64,000 nt of DNA from contig NZ_OX336253.1 of NCBI RefSeq assembly GCF_946902045.1, forward strand, positions 1,798,001 through 1,862,000, written 5' to 3'. Below, in pieces: positions 1-10,294 of the stretch; positions within the stretch are counted from its first letter, which is position 1; each line of letters opens with the position of its first letter. Under the pieces are notes generated by a model, which saw only the letters and a program-made list of their open reading frames with translations, was not told the origin of the DNA and searched no databases. Position numbers and translations under genes: made by a program. This DNA comes from Neisseria sp. Marseille-Q5346. Lineage in GTDB: Bacteria > Pseudomonadota > Gammaproteobacteria > Burkholderiales > Neisseriaceae.

Positions 1-1
1 C

Positions 2-1351
2 GTTCAAGGCGATAACATTGTTGTTACTCAGGATGTCGGCGCCAATGGCCAAACCATTTATAAAGTAGCTACTGATAAAAACCTGAAAGTCGACAGCGTT
101 ACCGCAGGCGATACTGTTATGAATAATGACGGTGTGAAAGTTGGCGATGATGTTGCATTGAACAAAGACGGCTTGAAAGCAGGTGATGTGAACCTGACCA
201 AAGCTGGCTTGAACAACGGCGGCAATAAGATTACCAACGTTGCGGCCGGTACAGATGACACCGATGCAGTCAATGTTTCCCAACTGAAACAAGCTGCTGC
301 TGCGTCTAAGACTGAAGTTGTTCAAGGTAAGAATATCGTTGTGACTCAGAAAACAGGCGACAAGGGTCAAACTGTTTACGAGGTGGCAACCGATAAAGAC
401 TTGGACGTTGACAGCGTGAAAGCCGGCGATACTGCAGTGAACACTGACGGTGTGAAAGTGGGTGACGATGTTGCATTGAACAAAGACGGCTTGAAAGCAG
501 GCAAGGTAAACCTGACTAAAGACGGCTTGGACAATGCAGGCAATAAAGTAACCAACGTAGCTGATGGCGACGTCAACGCCAACAGCAAAGATACCGTCAA
601 CGGCAGCCAGTTGTACGCAACCAATCAAAACGTAGCCAACAACGCTGCGACTATCGCCAAAGGCATCAACTTCGGCGGTACGACCGGCAGCAACAACTAC
701 GCGTTGGGCGACACCATCAACGTTAAAGGCGACAGCAACATCATCAGCGAAACCGTAGCCGGTGGCGCTCAACTGAAGTTGGCTGACGAGATTAGCGTGA
801 AGACAGTGAATGCCGATACCTTCAAAGCAGGCGATACTGTGATGAATAACGACGGCGTGAAAGTCGGCGATAAAGTTGCGTTGAACAAAGACGGTCTGAC
901 CGCAGGCAATACCGTGGTCAACAACGATGGCGTAACCATCGCTGCACCGACTGAAAGCAATCCGAACAACCAAGTCAAACTGTCTCCTGTCGGTCTGAAC
1001 AACGGCGGCCAACGCATTACCAATGTGGCTCCGGGTAAAGACGGTACAGACGCGGCAAACGTGAACCAGTTGATTGGCTTGGGCAACGAATTGCAAAACA
1101 ACATCAACCAAGTAGGTAAGAAAGCCTACGCAGGTGTGGCCGGTGCGATTGCCCAAGGCTCGATTCCGCAAGTAACCCGTCCGGGTGCGACCGGTATCGG
1201 CGTCGGCAGCGGCTACTACGGTGGTCAGTCTGCCATGGCCATCGGCGTATCTGCGATGAGCGACGGCGGCAACTGGATTGTCAAAGGCAACTTCTCGGCC
1301 AATACCGACGGGCATGTCGGTGTCGGTGCCGGTGCGCTGTATCAGTGGTAA
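2..1351 (+). CDS. Trimeric autotransporter adhesin (YadA/Hia-like), C-terminal part; 5' end outside window
   Basis: The reading frame is open from base 2, so the start lies upstream of the window. About 449 residues are visible. They carry repeated stalk modules (VKVGDDVALNKDGLKAG and NKITNVAAGT-DAVNVSQL, the latter a head/neck-type motif of trimeric adhesins), then a coiled stretch and the YadA-type membrane anchor near residues 385-449 (GVAGAIAQGSIPQ, GVGSGYYGGQSAMAIGVS, final aromatic LYQW). Family knowledge: three chains form a 12-strand beta-barrel in the outer membrane and display a fibrous adhesin on the surface. Three near-identical DNA copies of one stalk module lie at about 128-183, 446-501 and 850-906. 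It ends at TAA and is followed by an inverted-DUS terminator. Ligand and total length cannot be judged. Confidence 0.93.
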   Translation, partial: VQGDNIVVTQDVGANGQTIYKVATDKNLKVDSVTAGDTVMNNDGVKVGDDVALNKDGLKAGDVNLTKAGLNNGGNKITNVAAGTDDTDAVNVSQLKQAAAASKTEVVQGKNIVVTQKTGDKGQTVYEVATDKDLDVDSVKAGDTAVNTDGVKVGDDVALNKDGLKAGKVNLTKDGLDNAGNKVTNVADGDVNANSKDTVNGSQLYATNQNVANNAATIAKGINFGGTTGSNNYALGDTINVKGDSNIISETVAGGAQLKLADEISVKTVNADTFKAGDTVMNNDGVKVGDKVALNKDGLTAGNTVVNNDGVTIAAPTESNPNNQVKLSPVGLNNGGQRITNVAPGKDGTDAANVNQLIGLGNELQNNINQVGKKAYAGVAGAIAQGSIPQVTRPGATGIGVGSGYYGGQSAMAIGVSAMSDGGNWIVKGNFSANTDGHVGVGAGALYQW

Positions 1352-1392
1352 GTTGGCAATGACAGGCAACTAGATTTGCTGCCTGAATAGGG

Positions 1393-1431
1393 AGGCCGTC
1401 TGAAATTTTAGGTTTCAGACGGCCTTTTTTT
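1393..1431 (+). terminator. Inverted DUS terminator after the adhesin
   Basis: AGGCCGTCTGAAA and its reverse complement form a 13-bp stem around a 7-base loop and are followed by a run of T. This gives both a Rho-independent terminator and two uptake sequences. Confidence 0.85.
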
Positions 1432-1506
1432 CTGAAAACACTTGAATTTAGGCTATCTGAAACGATATGCTTCATCTATTTACCGCATGACTCTGAAAGA
1501 GAACAA

Positions 1507-4128
1507 ATGAGCAAAACCATCCATTATTTGAAAGACTACGCCGCGCCAGCGTACCGTATTCTGAAAACCGACCTGCATTTCGATATTTTAGAACCGCAAA
1601 CCATCGTCAAATCCAGTCTGACCGTTCAACCTGAAAGAGCAGGGGAGCCATTGGTATTGGATGGTTCGGCAAAACTGCTGTCAGTGAAAGTAAACGGCCG
1701 GGCCGTAGATTATGTGCTGGAAGACGAAAAACTGACGATTGCCAGCGTGCCGTCTGAAAACTTCACATTGGAAGTGGAAACCGAAATTTTGCCAGCTGAA
1801 AACAAATCGCTGATGGGTCTGTATGCTTCCGGCGGCAACCTGTTTACCCAATGCGAACCTGAAGGTTTCCGCAAAATTACCTTCTACATCGACCGTCCGG
1901 ATGTCATGTCTAAATTTACCACCACCATCGTTGCAGACAAAAAACACTATCCGGTGTTGCTGTCTAACGGCAATAAAATCGATGGCGGTGAGTTTTCAGA
2001 CGGCCGTCATTGGGTGAAATGGGAAGACCCGTTTGCCAAACCGAGCTATCTCTTTGCTTTGGTAGCAGGCGATTTGGCGGTAACGGAAGATTATTTTACG
2101 ACCATGAGCGGCCGTAAGGTCAAAATCGAGTTCTACACCACTGAGACAGACAAACCTAAAGTCGGTTTTGCAGTTGAATCGTTGAAAAATGCGATGAAAT
2201 GGGACGAGACACGCTTCGGTTTGGAATACGACTTGGATATTTTCATGGTCGTTGCCGTGGGCGATTTCAATATGGGCGCGATGGAAAACAAAGGTTTGAA
2301 TATTTTCAACACCAAGTTTGTGCTGGCTAACAGCCGTACCGCGACCGATACCGACTTTGAAGGCATCGAATCTGTTGTCGGCCACGAATATTTCCACAAC
2401 TGGACGGGCAACCGCGTGACCTGCCGCGATTGGTTCCAATTGTCGCTGAAAGAAGGCTTGACCGTATTCCGTGATCAAGAGTTTTCCGGCGATCGAGCCA
2501 GCCGCGTGGTGCGCCGTATCGACAATGTCCGCATGCTGCGCTTGTTCCAATTCCCTGAAGATGCGGGTCCGACTGCGCATCCTGTCCGCCCGGCCAGCTA
2601 TGAAGAGATGAACAACTTCTACACCATGACCGTCTATGAAAAAGGGGCGGAAGTCGTGCGCATGTATCACACCTTGCTCGGAGAAGAGGGCTTCCAAAAA
2701 GGCATGAAGCTGTATTTCCAACGCCACGACGGTCAGGCGGTAACCTGTGATGATTTCCGTGCCGCAATGGCAGACGCAAACGGCATCAATCTTGATCAGT
2801 TTGCTTTGTGGTACAGCCAAGCCGGTACGCCGGTTTTAGATGCTCAAGGCCGTCTGAAAGATGGTGCATTTGAATTGACCATCAAACAAACCATTCCTGC
2901 CACGCCCGATATGGCGGACAAACAGCCGATGATGATTCCGGTCAAAACCGGTTTGCTAAATGAAAAAGGCAAGGCGGTTGAGTTTGAATATCAAGGCAAA
3001 CGGGTGAAAGAGGCGGTTTTGGTATTGACTGAAGCCGAGCAGACTTTTGTATTGGGCGGCGTCAATGAGCCGGTTATCCCGTCTCTGCTGCGTGATTTCT
3101 CTGCACCGGTTACCCTGAACTATCCATACAGCGAGCAAGAATTGGCCACTTTGCTGGCGGCAGATGAAAATGAGTTTGCACGCTGGGAAGCTGCTCAAAC
3201 CTTGTACCATCGCGCCATTAACGCCAATCGTCAGGCATTGGCAGAAGGCCGTCCTTTGCCTGAACACAAAGCATTGATGGACGCTTTGGCTTTGGTGGTC
3301 TCCGGTGATTTCGACCCGGCATTCCGCGCCATTTTGCTGCAAATGCCGTCTGAAACCGATGTATGGGCGGAAGAAGAAAATATTGACCCAATTCAAGTTC
3401 ATCAGGCGCGTGAAGCCTTACTCAATGCCGTTGCTGTCAAGTTCCTGCCTCAATGGCGCGAGCTGAACCGTCAAGCTACCGAGCAAGAAAACCAAGCCGA
3501 TGCCGCTGTTCGTTATGAATACAGTCCGGAACTGGCCGGCTGGCGTACTTTGCGTAATGCTTGCAGGGCATTTATCCTTCGTGCTGACGCTGCGCATATC
3601 GAACACGTTGCGGAGAATTACGCAGCAATGGCGCAAAACATGACCCACGAATGGGGTATCTTATCCGCAATCAACAGCAATGAAAGCGAAATCCGCGATC
3701 GTTTGTTGACGCAATTTGCTGATAAGTTTGCCGATGATGCTTTGGTAATGGACAAATACTTTGCCCTGATTGCCTCAAGTCGCCGCAAAGATACTTTACA
3801 GCAAGTTCAGACGGCCTTGAGTCATCCTAAGTTCAGTATTGAAAATCCAAATAAAGCCCGTTCTTTATTGATGAGCTTCAGCCGCAATATTCCGCACTTC
3901 CATGCAGAAGACGGCAGCGGCTACCGCTTTGTAGCCGATAAAGTGATGGAGATCGACCGCTTTAACCCGCAGGTTGCCGCCCGACTGGTGCAGGCTTTCA
4001 ACATCTGCAACAAATTGGAAGCCAACCGCAAAGCCGTCATGATCAAAGAATTACAACGCATTAATGCACAAGAAGGTTTGTCCAAAGATGTGGGCGAGAT
4101 TGTCGGTAAGATTTTGAATGAAAAATAA
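1507..4128 (+). CDS. pepN: Aminopeptidase N (M1 family)
   Basis: This 873-residue protein has the full length of the bacterial PepN type. It is a cytoplasmic zinc aminopeptidase that removes N-terminal residues from peptides in late protein turnover. The exopeptidase motif GAMEN lies at residues 257-261. The zinc site HEYFH is at 293-297, with the third ligand Glu316 in [13 protein letters not shown]; spacing and positions match E. coli PepN closely. The N-terminal beta domain ([15 protein letters not shown]) and the long helical C-terminal domain are both present. The ATG follows AAAGAGAACAA, a weak ribosome site. The gene is monocistronic, between two inverted-DUS terminators. A DUS core also lies inside the coding sequence near 1751. 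Confidence 0.97.
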   Translation: MSKTIHYLKDYAAPAYRILKTDLHFDILEPQTIVKSSLTVQPERAGEPLVLDGSAKLLSVKVNGRAVDYVLEDEKLTIASVPSENFTLEVETEILPAENKSLMGLYASGGNLFTQCEPEGFRKITFYIDRPDVMSKFTTTIVADKKHYPVLLSNGNKIDGGEFSDGRHWVKWEDPFAKPSYLFALVAGDLAVTEDYFTTMSGRKVKIEFYTTETDKPKVGFAVESLKNAMKWDETRFGLEYDLDIFMVVAVGDFNMGAMENKGLNIFNTKFVLANSRTATDTDFEGIESVVGHEYFHNWTGNRVTCRDWFQLSLKEGLTVFRDQEFSGDRASRVVRRIDNVRMLRLFQFPEDAGPTAHPVRPASYEEMNNFYTMTVYEKGAEVVRMYHTLLGEEGFQKGMKLYFQRHDGQAVTCDDFRAAMADANGINLDQFALWYSQAGTPVLDAQGRLKDGAFELTIKQTIPATPDMADKQPMMIPVKTGLLNEKGKAVEFEYQGKRVKEAVLVLTEAEQTFVLGGVNEPVIPSLLRDFSAPVTLNYPYSEQELATLLAADENEFARWEAAQTLYHRAINANRQALAEGRPLPEHKALMDALALVVSGDFDPAFRAILLQMPSETDVWAEEENIDPIQVHQAREALLNAVAVKFLPQWRELNRQATEQENQADAAVRYEYSPELAGWRTLRNACRAFILRADAAHIEHVAENYAAMAQNMTHEWGILSAINSNESEIRDRLLTQFADKFADDALVMDKYFALIASSRRKDTLQQVQTALSHPKFSIENPNKARSLLMSFSRNIPHFHAEDGSGYRFVADKVMEIDRFNPQVAARLVQAFNICNKLEANRKAVMIKELQRINAQEGLSKDVGEIVGKILNEK

Positions 4129-4178
4129 AGCTTGTCTGTTGACCTTATTGTCATTTGGCAATAAGGATAGATAGACTC

Positions 4179-4217
4179 AAGGCCGTCTGAAACCAATTGG
4201 TTTCAGACGGCCTTTTT
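4179..4217 (+). terminator. Inverted DUS terminator after pepN
   Basis: This is a perfect palindrome, AAGGCCGTCTGAAACC / GGTTTCAGACGGCCTT, with a 4-base loop followed by T residues. Confidence 0.85.
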
Positions 4218-4264
4218 ATATATCAACGCTTAAATCAATTTTCGTTGAGGGTAGGGAATAAGAA

Positions 4265-4301
4265 TAAAAAAAGAGCCTGCATAAAACAGGCTCTTTTTTA
4301 T
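4265..4301 (-). terminator. Terminator of the porin gene
   Basis: AAAAAAGAGCCTG and CAGGCTCTTTTTT flank a short ATAAAA loop just beyond the porin stop. It contains no DUS and would work in both directions. Confidence 0.85.
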
Positions 4302-4314
4302 ACTAATCCGAAGA

Positions 4315-5484
4315 TTAGAATTTGTGACGCAGGCCAACCAAACCAGAGATGGTTTCAACTTTGTGAGGGCCAGACTCAGCACCACGCAACCAGCCGGCAG
4401 AAACCAGAGCAGTAGTGCGTTTAGAGAAGTCGTAGTCAGCACCAACGATAACTTGGTCGTATTGAGTGCCTTTCAGTTTTTCGCCGTCAACTTTAGCTTT
4501 GAAGCCGTGAGCGTAAGAAACGCGAGGAGTTACGTTACCAGCGCGGTAAGCGGCAGTAGCAGCAACTTCAACAGTTTCAACACCTTTGTCATTTAAATCA
4601 GCATCAGTACCAAATACGGTATTCAGTTGTTTTGTTGCACCTGTAGGAGTTACAGAAGTATATGCCATATGAGCAGCATCTACTACGCCGTTAGATTGGG
4701 CTTTGGCGTAGTCACCCAAAGTTTCCCAGTTTTTAGCGTATTGACCGGCTACAGATACGAACAGGTTGTTAGCATCATAACCAGCTACCAAACGTTGTAC
4801 GTGACCGTCTTTATAACCATTTTTAGTATTTGCAGAGTTTTTACGGAAACCACCGGCGTATTGACCGAAGAAACCAGAGTTTTCGTAGTTCAGGCCAGCG
4901 TAGTAAGTGTCATGAGAAGGTTCTTTATGTGTATATTTGTCGAGGTTAGCTTTAGAATCATAGTTGTCGCGTGGAGTGTATTGTACGCTTGCGCTGAAAC
5001 CTGAGAATACAGGGCTGTCGTAGCGTACAGAAACTGCACGTTTGTCAACACGGGTAAATACAGACATATTCAAAGCGCCGTTGCTGCTTTCCCATTGGTC
5101 AACATTGTCGCTAGAGTCTTTAACAGTAGAGTTCAGTTTACCGGCACGAATTTTACCGAAACCACCTTCCAAACCGATGAAAGATTCGCGAGAAGCCCAC
5201 TCTTTGTCGCCACCGGCGATAGAAGTGTCTTGTTCAACTTGCCAAATAGCATTCAGGTTGTTACCCAAATGTTCGTGGCCTTTGAAGCCGATGCGTGAAC
5301 CGAAGTCAGCGATTTCAGTAGCAGTTTTAGAGCTGCGTGTTGCCTTTAATCCTTTGGCAGTTTGTTCACCCAATTTTACTTTGGATACTTCAACGCCAGC
5401 TTTAATTTGACCGTACAGAGTTACGTCAGCCATAGCTGCAACAGGCAGAGCCGCCAGAGTCAGGGCAATCAGAGATTTTTTCAT
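4315..5484 (-). CDS. porB: Major outer membrane porin (PorB-like)
   Basis: This 389-residue general porin forms trimeric 16-strand barrels for passive diffusion of small hydrophilic solutes (family knowledge). The signal peptide [19 protein letters not shown] is followed by [13 protein letters not shown], the typical mature start of neisserial PorB. Barrel signatures follow ([45 protein letters not shown]), and the end is GLVGLRHKF with the terminal Phe needed for outer membrane assembly. It is monocistronic with its own strong promoter and terminator. The length exceeds that of meningococcal PorB, which suggests longer surface loops. No homopolymer tract lies in the promoter, so phase variation of the PorA type is not indicated. 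Confidence 0.95.
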   Translation of the reverse strand: MKKSLIALTLAALPVAAMADVTLYGQIKAGVEVSKVKLGEQTAKGLKATRSSKTATEIADFGSRIGFKGHEHLGNNLNAIWQVEQDTSIAGGDKEWASRESFIGLEGGFGKIRAGKLNSTVKDSSDNVDQWESSNGALNMSVFTRVDKRAVSVRYDSPVFSGFSASVQYTPRDNYDSKANLDKYTHKEPSHDTYYAGLNYENSGFFGQYAGGFRKNSANTKNGYKDGHVQRLVAGYDANNLFVSVAGQYAKNWETLGDYAKAQSNGVVDAAHMAYTSVTPTGATKQLNTVFGTDADLNDKGVETVEVAATAAYRAGNVTPRVSYAHGFKAKVDGEKLKGTQYDQVIVGADYDFSKRTTALVSAGWLRGAESGPHKVETISGLVGLRHKF

Positions 5485-5570
5485 TGCTGTTTTCCTTTTT
5501 TAAGTGTGAAGAAGCGAGCATTCGTTCTTCTTATTACGATATCGTTCTATTTCAACGATTCCATGACCAT

Positions 5571-5599
5571 AATATAAAGGTTATGGCCTAGGAAAACAA
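5571..5599 (-). promoter_or_regulatory. Sigma-70 promoter of the porin gene
   Basis: On the minus strand -35 TTGTTT (5599-5594) and -10 TATATT (5576-5571) are separated by 17 bases. This predicts a leader of about 80 nt. A GGAAAA/TTTTCC inverted repeat overlaps the -35 box. The ribosome site is AAAAAGGAAAACAGC before the ATG. Confidence 0.65.
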
Positions 5600-5824
5600 A
5601 TTTTCCTCTTGTTTTGAGTGATTTTTGCAGGGAAACGTTGTTTTTTACAGACAGGGTGGAAGCATAAGACGGTCTTTTATTTTGTAATGTGTTTTTCTAA
5701 AAGGGAATTTCGGGATGGCTATAAAATATGGGGTATATAAAATTGGGTTGTGAATATTGTTTATCGTGTTTTCAGACGGCCTTGATAATTGGAATTTATA
5801 GTGTATTGGGTTTGCAAATATATA
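5600..5824. other. AT-rich intergenic stretch between porin promoter and ilvC terminator
   Basis: No gene is supported here. The stretch holds a single DUS (TTTTCAGACGGCC at about 5769-5781) and otherwise AT-rich sequence. Confidence 0.6.
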
Positions 5825-5857
5825 AAAAACCTGCCTGATTGCTCGGGCAGGTTTTAT
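5825..5857 (-). terminator. Terminator of the ilv operon
   Basis: AAACCTGCC and GGGCAGGTTTT pair around a 9-base loop just downstream of the ilvC stop codon. The T run is on the minus strand. Confidence 0.85.
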
Positions 5858-5873
5858 TTGATTGAAAGACAGG

Positions 5874-6896
<1,023 letters not shown>

Positions 6897-6947
6897 TTAG
6901 TGTAAGAGGGTTCCGGATAATCCGGGTTGAGTTAAAAGTAATAGAGG

Positions 6948-7241
6948 TTAAGCGGGGACTTGGTTCATCAAGACGATTTCCAATGCTTCGGTTTTTCCTT
7001 CGATGGATTTGACGAAGTTTTGGAAATGTTCGCTGGCATTGTGTTCGTCAATAGCTGCTTGGGATTTCCAATTTTCTACGAATACGAAACGGTTGGGTTT
7101 TCCGATTTCTTGGTGCAGGTCGTAGCTGATGTTGCCTTCTTCTGCACGGCTGGCTTTGACCAATTCTTTAAACTGGGCAGCCAGAGCCTCGGTGTATTCG
7201 GGTTTGACGGTAACTAATGCAACGATTTGGATGCTTGACAT
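6948..7241 (-). CDS. Antibiotic biosynthesis monooxygenase (ABM)-fold protein
   Basis: This 97-residue protein has the ABM/quinol monooxygenase pattern: an N-terminal beta strand IQIVALVTVKPEYTEAL, then EEGNISYDLHQE, FVFVENWKSQAAIDEHNASEHFQNF and a closing strand. Members such as YgiN are small dimeric ferredoxin-like proteins, some oxidising quinols without a cofactor; the substrate here is unknown. It sits between ilvH and ilvC in the same direction (66 bases from ilvH, 60 from ilvC), so it is probably co-transcribed. A DUS copy lies in the ilvH-side gap. A role in branched-chain synthesis is not known and would be inference. Confidence 0.85.
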   Translation of the reverse strand: MSSIQIVALVTVKPEYTEALAAQFKELVKASRAEEGNISYDLHQEIGKPNRFVFVENWKSQAAIDEHNASEHFQNFVKSIEGKTEALEIVLMNQVPA

Positions 7242-7307
7242 GTTTGTCTCCTGCTGTTTTTCAGACGGCCTTGGTTGAAAGTAACAAGCCGTCTGAACGA
7301 TACAGCG

Positions 7308-7799
7308 TTAAATTTTCAAAATACGCTCGCCACGACCGATACCGGCTGCGCCTGTGCGTACGGTTTCCAAAATTTGGGCGCGACCGACTGTTTCGAGGAA
7401 AGAGTCGAGTTTTTCGGTGGAACCTGTGATTTCGATGGTGTAGCTGCGGTCTGTTACATCAATAACGCTGCCGCGGTAGATTTCGGTCAATCGCAGGAAT
7501 TCGTCGCGGTCTTTGCCGACGGCGCGGACTTTTACCAACATCAGTTCGCGTTCGACAAAACGGCTTTCGTTCAAATCGACCACTTTGATAACTTCAATCA
7601 GTTTGTTGAGTTGTTTGGTGATTTGCTCGATAACGTGTTCGTCGCCATGAGTAACGATGGTCATGCGAGACAAGGTTTTGTCTTCGGTTGGTGCAACAGC
7701 TAAGGAGTCGATGTTGTAATCGCGTGCGGAGAACAAACCTACCACACGGCTCATCGCACCTGATTCGTTTTCCATCAGAATAGATAAGATATGTCGCAT
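7308..7799 (-). CDS. ilvH: Acetolactate synthase small (regulatory) subunit
   Basis: This 163-residue regulatory subunit activates the catalytic subunit and confers valine feedback inhibition (family knowledge). The N-terminal ACT domain runs from about residue 4 to 78 (LSILMENESGAMSRVVGLFSARDYNIDSL, with the Gly/Asn residues that bind valine). The C-terminal small-subunit domain has ELMLVKVRAVGKDRDEFLRL. The start is 10 bases beyond the stop of ilvI, which indicates co-translation. It is also called ilvN in some annotations. Confidence 0.97.
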   Translation of the reverse strand: MRHILSILMENESGAMSRVVGLFSARDYNIDSLAVAPTEDKTLSRMTIVTHGDEHVIEQITKQLNKLIEVIKVVDLNESRFVERELMLVKVRAVGKDRDEFLRLTEIYRGSVIDVTDRSYTIEITGSTEKLDSFLETVGRAQILETVRTGAAGIGRGERILKI

Positions 7800-7809
7800 T
7801 TTTCTCTCC

Positions 7810-9537
7810 TTACGCTGACAATGTTTCGCGCATATGCGGCGGCAGAACCATCTCGTCCAAGCCTTTGCCGTTGCCGACCATAGGCAGTACGTTTTGTTTC
7901 TTGTCGGTCAAGAAATCAAGGAATACCAGGCGGTCTTTTTGGTTTAATGCTTCCAGCAACGCGCCTTCGACATCGGATTTCTTGTCCACACGGATGCCGA
8001 TATGGCCGTAGGCTTCGGCCAGTTTGACAAAATCAGGCAATGAGTCGAAATAGGTTTCTGATTCACGGTTGCCGTAATAAAGTTCTTGCCATTGGCGGAC
8101 CATGCCGAGGTAGCCGTTGTTCAGGGTAACGACGTTAACCGGAACGCGGTATTGGAAGCAGGTCGACAGCTCTTGGATGTTCATCTGAATCGAGCCTTCG
8201 CCGGTGATACAGAATACATCTTGATCAGGAGCGGCCAGTTTTGCACCGATGGCATATGGCAGGCCGACGCCCATTGTGCCTAAACCGCCGGAATTGAGCC
8301 ATTGGCGCGGACGCTCGAATGGGTAATATTGAGCGGTAAACATTTGGTGCTGACCGACGTCGGAAGTAATGATGGCAGAATTATTGGTGATTTCGGCCAG
8401 TTTTTGAATGACGTATTGCGGTTTGATGATTTCGCTTTCATTATCAAACCACAGGCAGTTGCGCGAACGCCATTCTTCAATGCTTTTCCACCATTTATCC
8501 AATGAGTCGGCAGCAGGTGCAGATTCTTGCTTGCCCCACAATTGAATCATTTCGGACAATACGTTTTTCACGTCGCCGACAATCGGGATATCCACTTTGA
8601 CGCGTTTGGCAATGCTGGACGGGTCAACGTCGATATGAATAATTTTTTTGGCTTTTTCAAAGAATTTGGACGGTACGGAAATCACGCGGTCATCGAAGCG
8701 CGCACCGATTGCCAGTACAACGTCTGCATTCTGCATGGCGAGGTTGGCTTCGTAAGTACCGTGCATACCCAGCATGCCCAAGAATTGGCGGTCACTGGAA
8801 GGGTATGCACCCAAGCCCATCAATGTACCGGTACAAGGAGCGCCGATCATGCGGACGAATTTGGTCATTTCCTCAGAGGCATTGCCCAAAACCACGCCGC
8901 CGCCGAAATAAACGATGGGGCGTTTGGCAGAAGCCAGCATTTGTACGGCTTTTTTGATTTGACCGATGTGGCCTTGTACAACCGGTTGGTAAGAGCGGAT
9001 GAAGATGTCTTCTTGCGGATAGCTGAATTTAGCCATTGCTTGGGTGACATCTTTAGGAACATCGACAACAACGGGACCCGGACGGCCGCTTGCGGCAATT
9101 TGGAAAGCTTTTTTGATGGTGTCTGCCAACTCAGCAATATTGGTTACCAAGAAATTGTGTTTGACACAAGGGCGGGTAATGCCGACTGTGTCCACTTCTT
9201 GGAATGCGTCTGTCCCGATAAGGGAGTTGCCCACCTGGCCGCTGATGACTACCAACGGAATGGAGTCGCTGTAAGCGGTGGCGATGCCGGTCAGTGCATT
9301 GGTTACGCCTGGGCCGGAAGTTACCAAGGCAACGCCGACTTTGCCACTGACACGGGCATAGGCATCTGCCGCATGTACGGCTGCCTGCTCGTGGCGAACC
9401 AGGATGTGCTTGAATTTATTGAGTTGGAAAAGGGCATCGTAGATTTCGATAACCGCGCCGCCCGGATAGCCGAATACATACTCGACACCTTCGGCTTTGA
9501 GACTTTGCACGATGATTTGTGCGCCAGATAATTGCAT
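7810..9537 (-). CDS. ilvI: Acetolactate synthase large (catalytic) subunit
   Basis: This 575-residue ThDP enzyme condenses pyruvate with pyruvate or 2-oxobutyrate, the committed step of Val/Leu/Ile synthesis. The N-terminal Pyr domain has GVEYVFGYPGGAVIEIYD and the activating Glu in RHEQAAVHAADAYAR. The middle domain has IGARFDDRV. The PP domain has the ThDP/Mg motif starting GEGSIQMNIQEL and ending TLNNGYLG. The first residues of that motif are GEG instead of the usual GDG, a conservative change. It is the first gene of the operon. The ATG lies about 167 bases downstream of a candidate promoter. Confidence 0.97.
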   Translation of the reverse strand: MQLSGAQIIVQSLKAEGVEYVFGYPGGAVIEIYDALFQLNKFKHILVRHEQAAVHAADAYARVSGKVGVALVTSGPGVTNALTGIATAYSDSIPLVVISGQVGNSLIGTDAFQEVDTVGITRPCVKHNFLVTNIAELADTIKKAFQIAASGRPGPVVVDVPKDVTQAMAKFSYPQEDIFIRSYQPVVQGHIGQIKKAVQMLASAKRPIVYFGGGVVLGNASEEMTKFVRMIGAPCTGTLMGLGAYPSSDRQFLGMLGMHGTYEANLAMQNADVVLAIGARFDDRVISVPSKFFEKAKKIIHIDVDPSSIAKRVKVDIPIVGDVKNVLSEMIQLWGKQESAPAADSLDKWWKSIEEWRSRNCLWFDNESEIIKPQYVIQKLAEITNNSAIITSDVGQHQMFTAQYYPFERPRQWLNSGGLGTMGVGLPYAIGAKLAAPDQDVFCITGEGSIQMNIQELSTCFQYRVPVNVVTLNNGYLGMVRQWQELYYGNRESETYFDSLPDFVKLAEAYGHIGIRVDKKSDVEGALLEALNQKDRLVFLDFLTDKKQNVLPMVGNGKGLDEMVLPPHMRETLSA

Positions 9538-9651
9538 ATTGACCTCTTTTATATGGTCTCAAACCAATAGGAACAATCCGCCTCACCACAGCACCTGTAA
9601 TGCAATTCCACCAAGCAGCGATTTAGGGTACGCGCATTGAGGGAATACGGC

Positions 9652-9666
9652 GACAGTCAGACTGTC
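9652..9666. repeat. Palindrome in the ilvI leader
   Basis: GACAGTC-A-GACTGTC is a perfect 7-bp inverted repeat about 120 bases before the ilvI start. It lies about 40 bases downstream of the candidate start of transcription. It could be an operator or a short RNA hairpin. Confidence 0.4.
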
Positions 9667-9710
9667 CAAACAATTGGAAAGGAACACAGAGTTTGTGAAA
9701 AAGAGTAGAA

Positions 9711-9739
9711 ACGATAACGCAAACCGACTGTTCAATCAA
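9711..9739 (-). promoter_or_regulatory. Candidate promoter of the ilv operon
   Basis: On the minus strand -35 TTGATT (9739-9734) and -10 TATCGT (9716-9711) are 17 bases apart. The -10 box matches consensus weakly. Confidence 0.4.
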
Positions 9740-9888
9740 GATAAAATCTTTCATCTTTTAATATTTGAGACGGGGAAATAGATTAAAGGTTGATTTTAAA
9801 GAAATAAAAAAACAGTTTTATTGATCTTAGTGTGGATGGATTGTTGACAGTTTGAGTAAGGAGAAGGTTTTTGCAAAGGATAAATAGC

Positions 9889-9922
9889 AAAAAACCTCTT
9901 GACTGAATCAAGAGGTTTTTTA
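9889..9922 (-). terminator. Terminator after tRNA-Leu
   Basis: AAAAAACCTCTT and AAGAGGTTTTTT are perfect 12-bp arms around a 10-base loop, directly beyond the tRNA 3' end. Confidence 0.85.
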
Positions 9923-9926
9923 AATT

Positions 9927-10011
9927 TGGTGCCCAGGGTCGGACTCGAACCGACACACCTTGCGGCGGGGGATTTTGAGTCCCCTGCGTCTACCAATTTC
10001 GCCACCTGGGC
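9927..10011 (-). tRNA. tRNA-Leu (CAA)
   Basis: The 85-nt class II tRNA has acceptor GCCCAGG, D arm with TTGGTAGACGC, anticodon stem GGGGA/TCCCC around loop CTCAAAA (anticodon CAA), a variable arm, T arm GGTTCGAGTCC and an encoded CCA. It has its own promoter and terminator. Confidence 0.95.
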
Positions 10012-10027
10012 TAGCGAAGAAGTCGTC

Positions 10028-10055
10028 ATTATAGCGAGTTCTCGAATCTTGTAAA
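10028..10055 (-). promoter_or_regulatory. Promoter of tRNA-Leu
   Basis: On the minus strand -35 TTTACA (10055-10050) and a consensus -10 TATAAT (10033-10028) are separated by 16 bases, about 20 bases before the tRNA. Confidence 0.7.
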
Positions 10056-10294
10056 GCGGTATTTGAAAAAAAATTGAATTATTTTTATATTTATTTGATT
10101 TTTAATGAATTAAACTTTTTACGTTTGATGGCTATCTAAATGGAAGGCAGATTTTTAAAACAAAAAAGCAGTATTTATCTGCAAAAAGGGCTACTTTTAA
10201 TGTGTCAAACGCGTTAATATGAAGATGTTTTGTTTTTATACTGGCCGGGTGGTTGTTTGGCCTTATTTATTTGAAACGGTTTTGGAGAAAATTT

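Larger units (their letters stand above)
9623..9754 (-). other. Possible 43-codon leader ORF upstream of ilvI (speculative)
   Basis: On the minus strand a short ORF starts MKDFILIEQSVCVIVSTLF and ends at a TAA. Its first half is rich in Ile, Val and Leu, as in attenuation leader peptides of ilv operons. However, no good ribosome site precedes it, and the candidate promoter at 9711-9739 would start transcription inside it. It is more likely chance than a gene. Confidence 0.15.

Noticed and set aside
1996..2820. 274-codon minus-strand frame inside pepN
   Set aside because: It is the antisense of conserved PepN catalytic sequence; the product is His/Phe-rich with no family match.
4315..5600. 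Phase-variable repeat tract controlling the porin
   Set aside because: No homopolymer or short tandem repeat lies between the -35 and -10 boxes or in the 5' coding part.
8527..9531. 334-codon plus-strand frame opposite ilvI
   Set aside because: Shadow of the ilvI codon pattern; no start signals and no recognisable domain.
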